Assembly: GCA_905207625.1 (NCBI GenBank)
Contig: CAJLLT010000001.1
Span: forward strand, 1 to 64,000
DNA from: an uncultured Eubacteriales bacterium
Lineage (GTDB): Bacteria > Bacillota > Clostridia > Oscillospirales > UBA644
DNA: 64,000 bases
Reading direction: 5' to 3'
Shown here: piece by piece, positions 47,376-54,870 of the stretch
Layout of the letters: each line of letters opens with the position of its first letter
How positions within the stretch are numbered: the stretch's first letter is position 1
Program-made: the position numbers and the translations under genes
Notes under the pieces: model-generated
The model's input: the letters and a program-made list of their open reading frames with translations, nothing else
The model's database searches: none
Told to the model about the DNA's origin: nothing

Positions 47376-49059
47376 GTTGTGGACGGAGCAGGGACGAAAC
47401 ATAACGTCCCGACCGTGGCAGGAATATCCCCGCCCGACACTTAAAAGGGATTCTTTTTTCAGCCTCAACGGGTACTGGGATTTTGCAGTGACAGACAAAA
47501 ACAAAGACCCTGAAAATTACGACCGGCGGATACTTGTCCCCTTTGCCCCGGAGACTCTCCTTTCGGGAATACATGAGGTTTTCGGAGAGGATAAAACTCT
47601 TTGTTACCGCAAAACATTCTCTCTTCCCGAGGACTTTCTGCGTACAAGGACCATTCTTCATTTCGGTGCGGCAGATCAGACAGCCGAAGTTTTTTTCAAC
47701 GGCACACGCCTGGGCTCCCACACCGGCGGATATTTCCCCTTTTCCTTTGACGTGACACAGCTGCTGAAACCTGAAAACACCGTTACGGTCAGGGTCACGG
47801 ACGAACTGAGCCGGCATATCCAGCCCTACGGAAAACAACGGCGGAAAAGAGGCGGAATGTGGTATACTCCCGTTTCCGGGATCTGGCAGACGGTATGGCT
47901 GGAAAGCGTCCCGGAGGAATATATCCGCTCCGCAGACATAAAAACAGAGGGAAACCGGGTCAGTATGGTATTTGACGGGGTCAGGACAGGAACAGTTTCG
48001 GTAGTCACCCCCGAAGGCAGACTGAGCATCCCGTTTTCGGACGGCTGCGCTGAATTCGAGGTGGCGGACCCGCAACTGTGGTCTCCGGAATCCCCGTACC
48101 TGTACCGTGCCACGGTTGAATCCGGGCAGGACCGGATAGAAACATATTTTGCCTTCCGTACCCTGGAAATAAAAACAGTTGGAGGCTTTCCGAGGCTGTG
48201 TCTCAACGGAAAACCGTACTTTTTCCACGGAGTCCTGGATCAGGGCTATTACAGTGACGGACTGTTCACTCCCGCAACCCCTGTTCTTTACCGGAAAGAC
48301 ATTCTGAAGATGAAGGAGCTCGGATTCAACACCCTGCGCAAACACATAAAGGTTGAACCGGAACTCTTCTACTATGCCTGCGATGAACTGGGAATGATAG
48401 TTTTTCAGGATATGGTCAACAACGGAAAGTATTCTTTTTTCCGGGACACCGCCCTACCAACCGTCGGGATAAAAAAACTTGACGACCGGCGGATGCACAG
48501 AAATCCTCAAACAAGGAAAGCGTTCACTGTTGCCATGGAACAGACCATGCAAATGACTGACAAGCACCCATCGGTATGCTATTACACCATTTTCAATGAA
48601 GGCTGGGGTCAGTTTGACGGACAGTCAATGTACAGAAAGGCTAAAAGTGCGGACTCTTCCCGGTTTACGGACACGGCTTCGGGCTGGTTCCGCGGAGCGG
48701 ACAGCGACGTGGAAAGCATACATATTTACTTCAGACCCGTGGTCATTCCCGAAAGCGACAAGCCGATAGTCCTTTCGGAATTCGGAGGATATTCCTACAA
48801 GCCGGAGGGACACGTCTTCAATGAGGAAAAGACCTATGGCTATCGCTTCTTTTCTGATAGGAACGAATTCATGGATGAGCTTGAAAAGCTGTATCTTGAA
48901 AAGATAATTCCTGCAAAGGAAAAAGGCCTTTGCGCCGCAATTTACACCCAGCTCTCCGATGTCGAGGATGAAACAAACGGTCTTCTCAGCTATGACCGGG
49001 CTGTATGTAAGGTCGACGGGGAAAGAATGAGAGCCATAGCGGAAAGGCTGAAAGAATAA
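47359..49059 (+). CDS. Glycoside hydrolase family 2 enzyme
   Basis: This 566-residue cytoplasmic enzyme (no signal peptide) has AAAGGAGAG as ribosome site. The N-terminal sugar-binding sandwich (NGYWDFAVTDKN... FFNGTRLGSHTGGYFPFSFD) is followed by a beta-immunoglobulin domain and a TIM barrel. The acid/base is Glu in IFNEGWGQFDG, and the probable nucleophile is Glu in VLSEFGGYSYK. Beta-galactosidase, beta-glucuronidase or related specificity is possible; the WYTPVSGIWQTVWLE block is common to all. It is shorter than LacZ and lacks its C-terminal domains. Confidence 0.92.
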   Translation: MKKYAELWTEQGRNITSRPWQEYPRPTLKRDSFFSLNGYWDFAVTDKNKDPENYDRRILVPFAPETLLSGIHEVFGEDKTLCYRKTFSLPEDFLRTRTILHFGAADQTAEVFFNGTRLGSHTGGYFPFSFDVTQLLKPENTVTVRVTDELSRHIQPYGKQRRKRGGMWYTPVSGIWQTVWLESVPEEYIRSADIKTEGNRVSMVFDGVRTGTVSVVTPEGRLSIPFSDGCAEFEVADPQLWSPESPYLYRATVESGQDRIETYFAFRTLEIKTVGGFPRLCLNGKPYFFHGVLDQGYYSDGLFTPATPVLYRKDILKMKELGFNTLRKHIKVEPELFYYACDELGMIVFQDMVNNGKYSFFRDTALPTVGIKKLDDRRMHRNPQTRKAFTVAMEQTMQMTDKHPSVCYYTIFNEGWGQFDGQSMYRKAKSADSSRFTDTASGWFRGADSDVESIHIYFRPVVIPESDKPIVLSEFGGYSYKPEGHVFNEEKTYGYRFFSDRNEFMDELEKLYLEKIIPAKEKGLCAAIYTQLSDVEDETNGLLSYDRAVCKVDGERMRAIAERLKE

Positions 49060-49127
49060 GTTCAGCCGAGCCGGGCCGTTTTTGTCCTTTTATCCACATG
49101 AATCCGAAATATTTGTAAAAAACCCTC

Positions 49128-49156
49128 TTGCATTTTTCAGCGATCCATGCTATAAT
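49128..49156 (+). promoter_or_regulatory. Promoter of the 5'-nucleotidase gene
   Basis: TTGCAT (49128-49133), 17 bases, TATAAT (49151-49156). Confidence 0.8.
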
Positions 49157-49162
49157 GGAGCA

Positions 49163-49313
49163 GGAAAATATAAAAGGCTTCCGGGCCGATACCGGAATGC
49201 CGGAACAGCAGCGTTTGAACGGGAGGGCCTCCGCGGAATGCGGCAAAGAAACAGGTAGTAAGGAAGACGTAATCAAACCGGTAATACCGGTCAAATAATA
49301 GGAGGAAACGACT
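49163..49313 (+). promoter_or_regulatory. Long structured leader of the 5'-nucleotidase gene
   Basis: About 150 untranslated bases separate the promoter from the start codon. They contain three hairpins: GGCTTCCGG/CCGGAATGCC, CCGC-GGAAT-GCGG and ACCGGT-AAT-ACCGGT, then the AGGAGG ribosome site. I do not recognise a known riboswitch class, and no terminator is present. Control, if any, would act on translation. Confidence 0.45.
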
Positions 49314-51023
49314 ATGAAAAAACGACTTCTGGCTGTTCTTCTGACGCTGTGTATGGTTATCAGCATCACGGTGTTGCCCATGTTCGCCGCCGGCGAATAC
49401 GAAGGCAAAACGGTGATAATCCATACCAACGACGTTCACGGCGCTATTGAAGAATACGCCAAGATCGCCGCTCTTAAAGCCGACTATGAGGCGGCGGGAG
49501 CGAAGGTTCTGCTTGTTGACGCCGGGGACTACTCCCAGGGCACAACGTACGTCAGCACCACAAAGGGTGCCGATGCCGTCACCATGATGAACGCAGTAGG
49601 CTACAACTACATAACCATAGGAAATCACGAGTTTGACTATGGCTATGCCCAACTCAGGGAAAACCTTGCCGCGTTCAAGGGAACTGTTCTCTGCGCCGAT
49701 GTTCTTGATGAGACCGGCAAAACTATTTTCGACGGTTCCGCTATGACTGAGATCGGCGGTGTAAAGATCGGCTTTGTGGGACTTGAAACTCCCGAAAGCC
49801 AGACAAAGGCAAATCCCGCCCTTATCAAAGGACTCAGATTCCTGGCTGCGGAAGAAATGCACAAAGCGGCTCAGGCAGAGGTGGATAAACTCCGAACCGC
49901 AGGAGCGGACGTTATCGTAATACTGTCCCATCTGGGCGTTGATTCAAGCTCCACCCCCAATACATCCTACGAACTGTATGCCGCACTGAAAAACGTTGAT
50001 TTCGTTATCGACGGACATTCACACACCGTCATGACCGAATACGGAGAAGAGAAACTCCCCATTCAGTCTACCGGAAGTTCCCTTGCCAATGCCGGTATAA
50101 TCGTCATAGATAACGCCACAAAGAAAATTGAGAAAAACGAACTGGTCGATCTGAAGGCTTACGAAAAGTCCGACGAGACCGTTGCCGCGGCTGCGAAGGT
50201 AATTGTTGACCGCGTAAACGCGGAATACAACGTAAAGTTTGCCGAGAGCAAAGTGGATCTCAACGGAGACAAACAGCCCGGTAACCGCACAGAAGAAACA
50301 AACCTCGGTGACCTTATTACCGACGCTATGGTCTGGAAGATAAAGCAGACCTCCGATTCCCTTACCGTTCCCGAGACCAATATAGTTGCAATAACCAACG
50401 GCGGCGGTATCCGTGCCTGGATCCGTACCGGGGATATTACCAAAAAAGACGTGAACACCGTTCTCCCCTTCGGAAACACTCTCGCCGTTGTTTACGTTAC
50501 AGGCGATCAGCTGCTTGAAGCTCTGGAGGCATCTACCTTCTGCACCCCCGAATCCCTGGGAGGCTTCCCTCAGGTCGCTGGAATGAAATTCTCCGTCAAC
50601 ACGGCGGTTGAATACGATAAGGAAGACCAGACTTACCCCGGTTCCACCTACTACGGGCCCAAGAGCATCAAGCGCGTCACCATCACCGAGATTAACGGCA
50701 AACCCTTTGATAAGAACGCAAAATATGCCGTTATAACCAATAACTTCGTCGCCGCCGGCGGTGATACTTACTACGCATTCGCAAGTGCAAACGAGCAGTT
50801 CGACACGGGACTGGTCCTTGATGAGGTCGTTATGGAGTACATCACCGCTCAGCTCAACGGTGTTGTTGACGAAACCTATGCAAAGCCTCAGGGCAGGATT
50901 ACCGTCTGCGACAATCCTCCCACCGGAGACTTCAACGTAACAGTGAATCTGTACGCCCTCGTTGCCGCTGCCGCTCTGGCAATGACGGTTGTCTGTGTCG
51001 CGAAAAAGAAACAGAACGGCTGA
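49314..51023 (+). CDS. Cell-surface 5'-nucleotidase / UshA-like metallophosphatase
   Basis: This 569-residue exported protein has a signal peptide (1-~26, ending MFAA), a calcineurin-like domain and a 5_nucleotid_C domain. The metallophosphatase domain shows HTNDVHG, DAGDYSQG, GNHEFDYG, SHLGVD and GHSHT. The C-terminal domain shows TNGGGIRAWIRTGDITKKDV and a substrate-stacking FVAAGGD region. A C-terminal hydrophobic helix with KKKQNG anchors it to the membrane. It would dephosphorylate external nucleotides, supplying nucleosides and phosphate. It has its own promoter, leader and terminator. Confidence 0.95.
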   Translation: MKKRLLAVLLTLCMVISITVLPMFAAGEYEGKTVIIHTNDVHGAIEEYAKIAALKADYEAAGAKVLLVDAGDYSQGTTYVSTTKGADAVTMMNAVGYNYITIGNHEFDYGYAQLRENLAAFKGTVLCADVLDETGKTIFDGSAMTEIGGVKIGFVGLETPESQTKANPALIKGLRFLAAEEMHKAAQAEVDKLRTAGADVIVILSHLGVDSSSTPNTSYELYAALKNVDFVIDGHSHTVMTEYGEEKLPIQSTGSSLANAGIIVIDNATKKIEKNELVDLKAYEKSDETVAAAAKVIVDRVNAEYNVKFAESKVDLNGDKQPGNRTEETNLGDLITDAMVWKIKQTSDSLTVPETNIVAITNGGGIRAWIRTGDITKKDVNTVLPFGNTLAVVYVTGDQLLEALEASTFCTPESLGGFPQVAGMKFSVNTAVEYDKEDQTYPGSTYYGPKSIKRVTITEINGKPFDKNAKYAVITNNFVAAGGDTYYAFASANEQFDTGLVLDEVVMEYITAQLNGVVDETYAKPQGRITVCDNPPTGDFNVTVNLYALVAAAALAMTVVCVAKKKQNG

Positions 51024-51072
51024 GTATACGCATTGATTAAAATACAGTCCTCTATCCAATAAGATAATTATC

Positions 51073-51104
51073 AGCCGCCGGACAGAGTTGTCCGGCGGCT
51101 TTTT
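51073..51104 (+). terminator. Terminator of the 5'-nucleotidase gene
   Basis: AGCCGCCGGACA-GAGT-TGTCCGGCGGCT is a perfect 12-bp stem followed by TTTTCC. Confidence 0.93.
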
Positions 51105-51184
51105 CCGGGCTGAAAAGGACTTCCGTCGGAACTGTTGTCCACGGTTCAGCCGTCACACCCCGGAAATAAGGGAAAGGAGAAGAA

Positions 51185-51829
51185 ATGATAAAGGATTTTC
51201 TGAACAGAAATAAACCACTGTTGCTGCTTTTGCTTTTTATCCCGAAGATCCTGATCTATTTCCTGACATCCCGCATCGGAGTCCCCCGAACCGATATAGT
51301 ATGCGGTCTCGACGGCCTTATCCCCTTTGTGCCCCTGTTCATTTTTCCGTATATTCTCTGGTATGCGTATGTGCCTGCGATTCTTGTCATTTCGTATTTT
51401 GCGGACAAAAAAGGTTTCTGCCGGAGATGCGCCGCATTCTTCGTCGGTGCGGGGATCTGCCTGATAATAATGATAATTTTTCCGACAAAGATTTCTTTTC
51501 GCCCGGATGTTGAAGCGAACGGGATCGCAGAGTGGATATGCAGCATGATCTTCTCTGCCGACAGTCCGGTAAATGTCCTGCCCAGTCTGCACTGCTATGA
51601 AGCGCTTTGCGCTCATTTACTGCTGTTTTCAATACCCGGCCCGGGAAAAAAAGCTCCATGGCGTGCGGCAAGCGCGGTTTTTGCCGTTCTCGCCTGTCTT
51701 TCCACTGTTTTTGTAAAACAGCATTCAGTTCTTGACCTTTTCACCGGATGTGCCATAGCTCTGATTGTGGCTTTGCCGGTAATGATGACCAGTAGAAGGA
51801 GTTCCGTGAATGATAATCAGACCGTTTAA
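51185..51829 (+). CDS. PAP2-type membrane phosphatase
   Basis: This 214-residue protein with six hydrophobic helices has GGAGAAG as ribosome site. The PAP2 core motifs are LPSLHCYEA (catalytic-site His) and KQHSVLDLFTGCA (His and Asp). The classical first KxxxxxxRP motif is degenerate (FPTKISFRPD near residue 103). It resembles the inositolphosphotransferase-like PAP2 branch. Probable role is dephosphorylation of lipid phosphates. It overlaps the next gene by 20 bases. Confidence 0.88.
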   Translation: MIKDFLNRNKPLLLLLLFIPKILIYFLTSRIGVPRTDIVCGLDGLIPFVPLFIFPYILWYAYVPAILVISYFADKKGFCRRCAAFFVGAGICLIIMIIFPTKISFRPDVEANGIAEWICSMIFSADSPVNVLPSLHCYEALCAHLLLFSIPGPGKKAPWRAASAVFAVLACLSTVFVKQHSVLDLFTGCAIALIVALPVMMTSRRSSVNDNQTV

Positions 51830-52559
51830 TTTCCCGCACTTAATGCTTCTTGCCTGTGCCGTTGCCGCGGTAGTTATTATCAGAATTATACTCCGTAAGG
51901 CAAATGAAAGCACACGGAAGTGGACCGTTATCGCTATATGCGGACTGAACATAATAGCGTTTTTTATTTACAAAGCGGCATTATCCGCTGATACGGAATT
52001 CCTCGACGCCGCCGGAATAACCCAATTCAACTGGTTCAACGAGCTGCCCATACAGCTCTGCAATATCAACATGTTTCTTATCCCCATAGGATTGATTACC
52101 GGGAAACGGGGGCTGCTCGGTTTTTCTTTCTTCGTAGCACCACTCGGGGCTCTTATGGCGGTGTTTTTCCCCGAGCCGGCATTTACCGGATTCCCCCTGA
52201 CTATACCCAGGATTATGGGATTTTACGGAACGCACCTGCTTATCTTTGTCTGCGCCCTGAGCCTTGCGACCCTCGGTCTTTACCGCCCCAGGCTTAAAGA
52301 TTTTCCGCAGATACTCATAACATTTATCATCCTTTCCGTAGTCATGCACGGGGTAAATCTTATTCTGAGAGCAACCGTATGTCCCTTTGCCAATTATTTT
52401 TTCACATTCCATGCGGATATAAGCATTCTCAACCTGTTCTGGAGCTGGATACCCGTTCCCCTGTTGTACCTTTTACCTGGACTTGCGATACTTCTGGCAT
52501 ATATGGGACTGGTCTCTCTTTTCTTTGTCATTCCGGATGCGATAAGGAAAAAAAGCTGA
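51810..52559 (+). CDS. YwaF/TIGR02206-like integral membrane protein
   Basis: This 249-residue protein has seven predicted helices. FNWFNELPIQLCNINMFLIP (about 72-91), PRIMGFYGTHLLIF and the NLILRATVCPFANYFF block match the YwaF/TMEM164-like family. The conserved P-x-QLCN/H motif is visible. The family function is not settled in bacteria; the vertebrate relative TMEM164 is an acyltransferase. Coupling to a PAP2 phosphatase is consistent with a lipid role, but this is inference. Confidence 0.82.
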   Translation: MIIRPFNFPHLMLLACAVAAVVIIRIILRKANESTRKWTVIAICGLNIIAFFIYKAALSADTEFLDAAGITQFNWFNELPIQLCNINMFLIPIGLITGKRGLLGFSFFVAPLGALMAVFFPEPAFTGFPLTIPRIMGFYGTHLLIFVCALSLATLGLYRPRLKDFPQILITFIILSVVMHGVNLILRATVCPFANYFFTFHADISILNLFWSWIPVPLLYLLPGLAILLAYMGLVSLFFVIPDAIRKKS

Positions 52560-52588
52560 TCCGTCCGGATGCTGTTCAGATAAAACAA

Positions 52589-52629
52589 AAAGTCAGACTC
52601 CGACGGAACTGTTTTCGGAGTCTGGCTTT
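52589..52629 (+). terminator. Terminator after the PAP2-YwaF pair
   Basis: AAAGTCAGACTCCG pairs with CGGAGTCTGGCTTT (14 bp, one G-T pair), followed by TAATTAT. Confidence 0.8.
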
Positions 52630-52659
52630 AATTATAACAGATACATATATCCTCCGGAA

Positions 52660-53565
52660 TTACTTTCCGGAAACCTTACGTTGAGTAAAAGCAACGGCTC
52701 CCACCGCAATAACCGCAACAACTGCCACAGCGATGAATATTACAGAGTTTCCGCCGTCTGCGGAGGGCTTTGCTCTGTCTGTGGCGGGAGAGGTGGAAGG
52801 CTGAGTCGGATCAGGTCTGCGTTCGGCGAGAACAACAAGGTTTTCTGACGGGGAGTGGCTGTGGAATATTCCACGGGCTGCCCCCTCATCCTCCGTTGAC
52901 CATCTGTCGTCTATCTCCAGCTGAACCCCGACCTTGCTACCGGCAGTTTCGCCGTTTTTCAGAGGGAAGGCGACCTCAACGCTGTACAGATCCTCTCCTA
53001 TTATGTATGAGCCCCATTCGGAGCTGTCCTTGATGCTGTACCGGTCCTGAACTCCTCGTTTATAGTGCTCCTTTGCGCCCAGTCCGTAAGCGGCAATGTG
53101 AACGGAACGCTCTATGCGGTCGCCGAGATATACGAAAATCTCCGCCCCGTCGTTGTTCCAGGGCCAGTTGCTTTTGTTCCACCACTCCTGGCTCATTGAG
53201 CAAAGAGTCTTGTCCCGGACCACGCAGCAGACATAAAGCCAGGACTCATCATAAAGAAGAAAAGCAACGCCTTCGGTCCGGGCAGTCTTTTCCATCGGTT
53301 CGCGGTCATCAGGGTATCCCTCTGTGCCCGGAGCAAGATAAACGCAGTAACTTGAAAGATAAGCCTCATCAAGCTTTCCGTCCACCACGGGAGTACCGAA
53401 AAGGATCTGTTTCTCATCGGACCGGGGTAGCCCTTCCCTGAAAAAATCGGGAGTATCAGTACCCGGAGAGGAAAACGTCTGAGCAGACAAAGAAACACAA
53501 CTTATTGAAAAGATCACGGCAATGACTGCCAGGAAGGAAACGGCACGACTTACGTTTATTTTCAT
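52660..53565 (-). CDS. Membrane-anchored CBM9-like (DOMON-type) surface protein
   Basis: This 301-residue protein starts MKINVSRAVSFLAVIAVIF, with AAAGGAGC 7 bases upstream. The signal peptide ends near SLSA. Residues ~45-230 look like a carbohydrate-binding family 9 domain: TPVVDGKLDEAYLSSYC, WLYVCCVVRDKTL, WPWNNDGAEIFVYLGD and YSVEVAFPLKNGE. A Pro/Ser/Thr-rich stalk (PTQPSTSPATDRAKP) leads to a C-terminal membrane helix with a basic tail. No catalytic domain is present. It probably tethers or senses sugars or glycosylated ligands at the surface. Confidence 0.85.
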   Translation of the reverse strand: MKINVSRAVSFLAVIAVIFSISCVSLSAQTFSSPGTDTPDFFREGLPRSDEKQILFGTPVVDGKLDEAYLSSYCVYLAPGTEGYPDDREPMEKTARTEGVAFLLYDESWLYVCCVVRDKTLCSMSQEWWNKSNWPWNNDGAEIFVYLGDRIERSVHIAAYGLGAKEHYKRGVQDRYSIKDSSEWGSYIIGEDLYSVEVAFPLKNGETAGSKVGVQLEIDDRWSTEDEGAARGIFHSHSPSENLVVLAERRPDPTQPSTSPATDRAKPSADGGNSVIFIAVAVVAVIAVGAVAFTQRKVSGK

Positions 53566-53595
53566 GGGACAGGCTCCTTTCGGTTTCATATCATC

Positions 53596-53624
53596 ATTTT
53601 ATCATAGTGAAAACCCTAAAGCAA
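53596..53624 (-). promoter_or_regulatory. Promoter of the CBM9-like gene
   Basis: On the minus strand TTGCTT (53624-53619), 17 bases, TAAAAT (53601-53596), about 30 bases before the start. Confidence 0.75.
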
Positions 53625-53728
53625 GGATAAAAGTGTGACAAAATCCGAAACTGTGGGATGCAATAACCGCAATCGGAGACCGGACAGGCGGAAAACAAAA
53701 AGTTGCGGATATTTTAACATTTACCCCC

Positions 53729-53757
53729 TTGCATTTCAGGTAAAAATATGCTATTAT
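53729..53757 (+). promoter_or_regulatory. Promoter of tRNA-Arg
   Basis: TTGCAT (53729-53734), 17 bases, TATTAT (53752-53757), 24 bases before the tRNA 5' end. Confidence 0.75.
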
Positions 53758-53781
53758 ATATAAGCTCAATTAATTGAGTAC

Positions 53782-53858
53782 GCGTTGTTAGCTCAGCTGG
53801 ATAGAGTGACTGGCTACGAACCAGTAGGTCGAGGGTTCGAGTCCCCCACAGCGCACCA
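53782..53858 (+). tRNA. tRNA-Arg (anticodon ACG)
   Basis: This 77-base cloverleaf has acceptor stem GCGTTGT/ACAGCGC with encoded CCA, D arm GCTCAGCTGGATAGAGT, anticodon stem ACTGG/CCAGT with loop CTACGAA, and T loop TTCGAGT. Anticodon ACG would be read as inosine after TadA editing. It is flanked by its own promoter and terminator. Confidence 0.96.
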
Positions 53859-53866
53859 AAAATGAT

Positions 53867-53898
53867 AACCCACCGAGAAATCGGTGGGTTGTTTTTTT
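53867..53898 (+). terminator. Terminator after tRNA-Arg
   Basis: AACCCACCGA-GAAA-TCGGTGGGTT is a perfect 10-bp stem with a GNRA loop, then GTTTTTTT. Confidence 0.93.
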
Positions 53899-54193
53899 GT
53901 ACGTTCCACTGCTCAACAAAGGGTTTTATCATGTCCGCAAAAACGTGAATCACCTGAAAAGAAAAGACTGGGATATCCGACCGTTCCGTATTTTCTCCCG
54001 CTTATGACCGTGCATATTTCTGTTGTGTCTATCCCTGTCCCCTGAAATACAGACTTATCCGGAGCTCCGCAGATACAGTTTCCGAACACATATTTCATCT
54101 TTCCCGGAATCAATCACCAAAGTCCTTTTTATTGGACATGGAATATTGTATAATAAAGACACAAAGGAAATCGGAAACGGGAGAAAGAGAAAA
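53899..54193. other. Intergenic region, no gene seen
   Basis: These roughly 295 bases between the tRNA terminator and the small membrane protein show no convincing coding frame. The only signal is TATAAT at 54149-54154, a likely -10 for the downstream gene with a poor -35. Confidence 0.5.
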
Positions 54194-54661
54194 ATGAGAA
54201 GAAACGGAATGGTTAAATCCACAAGCACCGAAGCAGATAAAGTAAAGAAGAACAGCTTTACAAGCAATGGGATTTTCAGGACTGCAATACTTTCAGTTGC
54301 TGTCTTTCTGAGCCTCGCGCTGCCTTTCTCCGGAGGATTTGATCTCATATCAGAAGGAAAAATCGGCATACTTACGGAAATACTCGCATGGTACGGCGTT
54401 TCGTTTGCGTTTTTCTTCGGAATCAATACGGCCCAGGTGCTGTTTGTAAAGCATAAAACCTTTCCACTTTCGGTCTGCATCATATACGGGCTTATATCCA
54501 TACCTTTTCTTGCGGGAAGCTGCCCGGATCCGAGAGTGATCCTTCCCTTATGCCTTGTCCACCCGATATATATCTGCGCCGCAGGAATACTTGCCGCGAA
54601 AAAGGTATTTTACGGAAAAGACAAGGTCCGTTCTGAAAAAAGCGTCTGTGCCGAAAGATAA
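54194..54661 (+). CDS. Small integral membrane protein of unknown function
   Basis: This 155-residue protein starts at MRRNGMVKSTSTEADKV, with GGGAG about 10 bases upstream. An in-frame ATG 171 bases earlier has no ribosome site. It has a basic N-terminus and four hydrophobic helices: TAILSVAVFLSLALPF, ILAWYGVSFAFFFGINTAQV, VCIIYGLISIPFLAG and LPLCLVHPIYICAAGILAA. A lysine-rich tail follows. No family recognised. Confidence 0.7.
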   Translation: MRRNGMVKSTSTEADKVKKNSFTSNGIFRTAILSVAVFLSLALPFSGGFDLISEGKIGILTEILAWYGVSFAFFFGINTAQVLFVKHKTFPLSVCIIYGLISIPFLAGSCPDPRVILPLCLVHPIYICAAGILAAKKVFYGKDKVRSEKSVCAER

Positions 54662-54806
54662 TAACCGGGGCATGGTCAAAAGAAATGAAAAATAACAGAA
54701 AAGAGTCCGGATACCCCGGGGCAGTCCTTTAAAAGACCTTGCTCCGGGTATTCCTTTGGTAAAAACCGGACATACAGCGTTCCGGAAGCCCGGAAACAGC
54801 GCGCAA

Positions 54807-54835
54807 TTGACAAAACCGGAATTTTCTGCTATACT
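54807..54835 (+). promoter_or_regulatory. Promoter of the LOR/SDH-like gene and tetR
   Basis: TTGACA (54807-54812), 17 bases, TATACT (54830-54835), about 35 bases before the start codon. Confidence 0.85.
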
Positions 54836-54870
54836 TTATTTCAGAAAAAAAAACGAAAGAGAGAGGCGCT

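Noticed and set aside
53714..53953. Minus-strand frame of 79 residues containing GTRTLDLLVRSQSLYPAELT
   Set aside because: It is the antisense reading of tRNA-Arg; this string is a well-known false protein seen wherever tRNA genes are translated in reverse.
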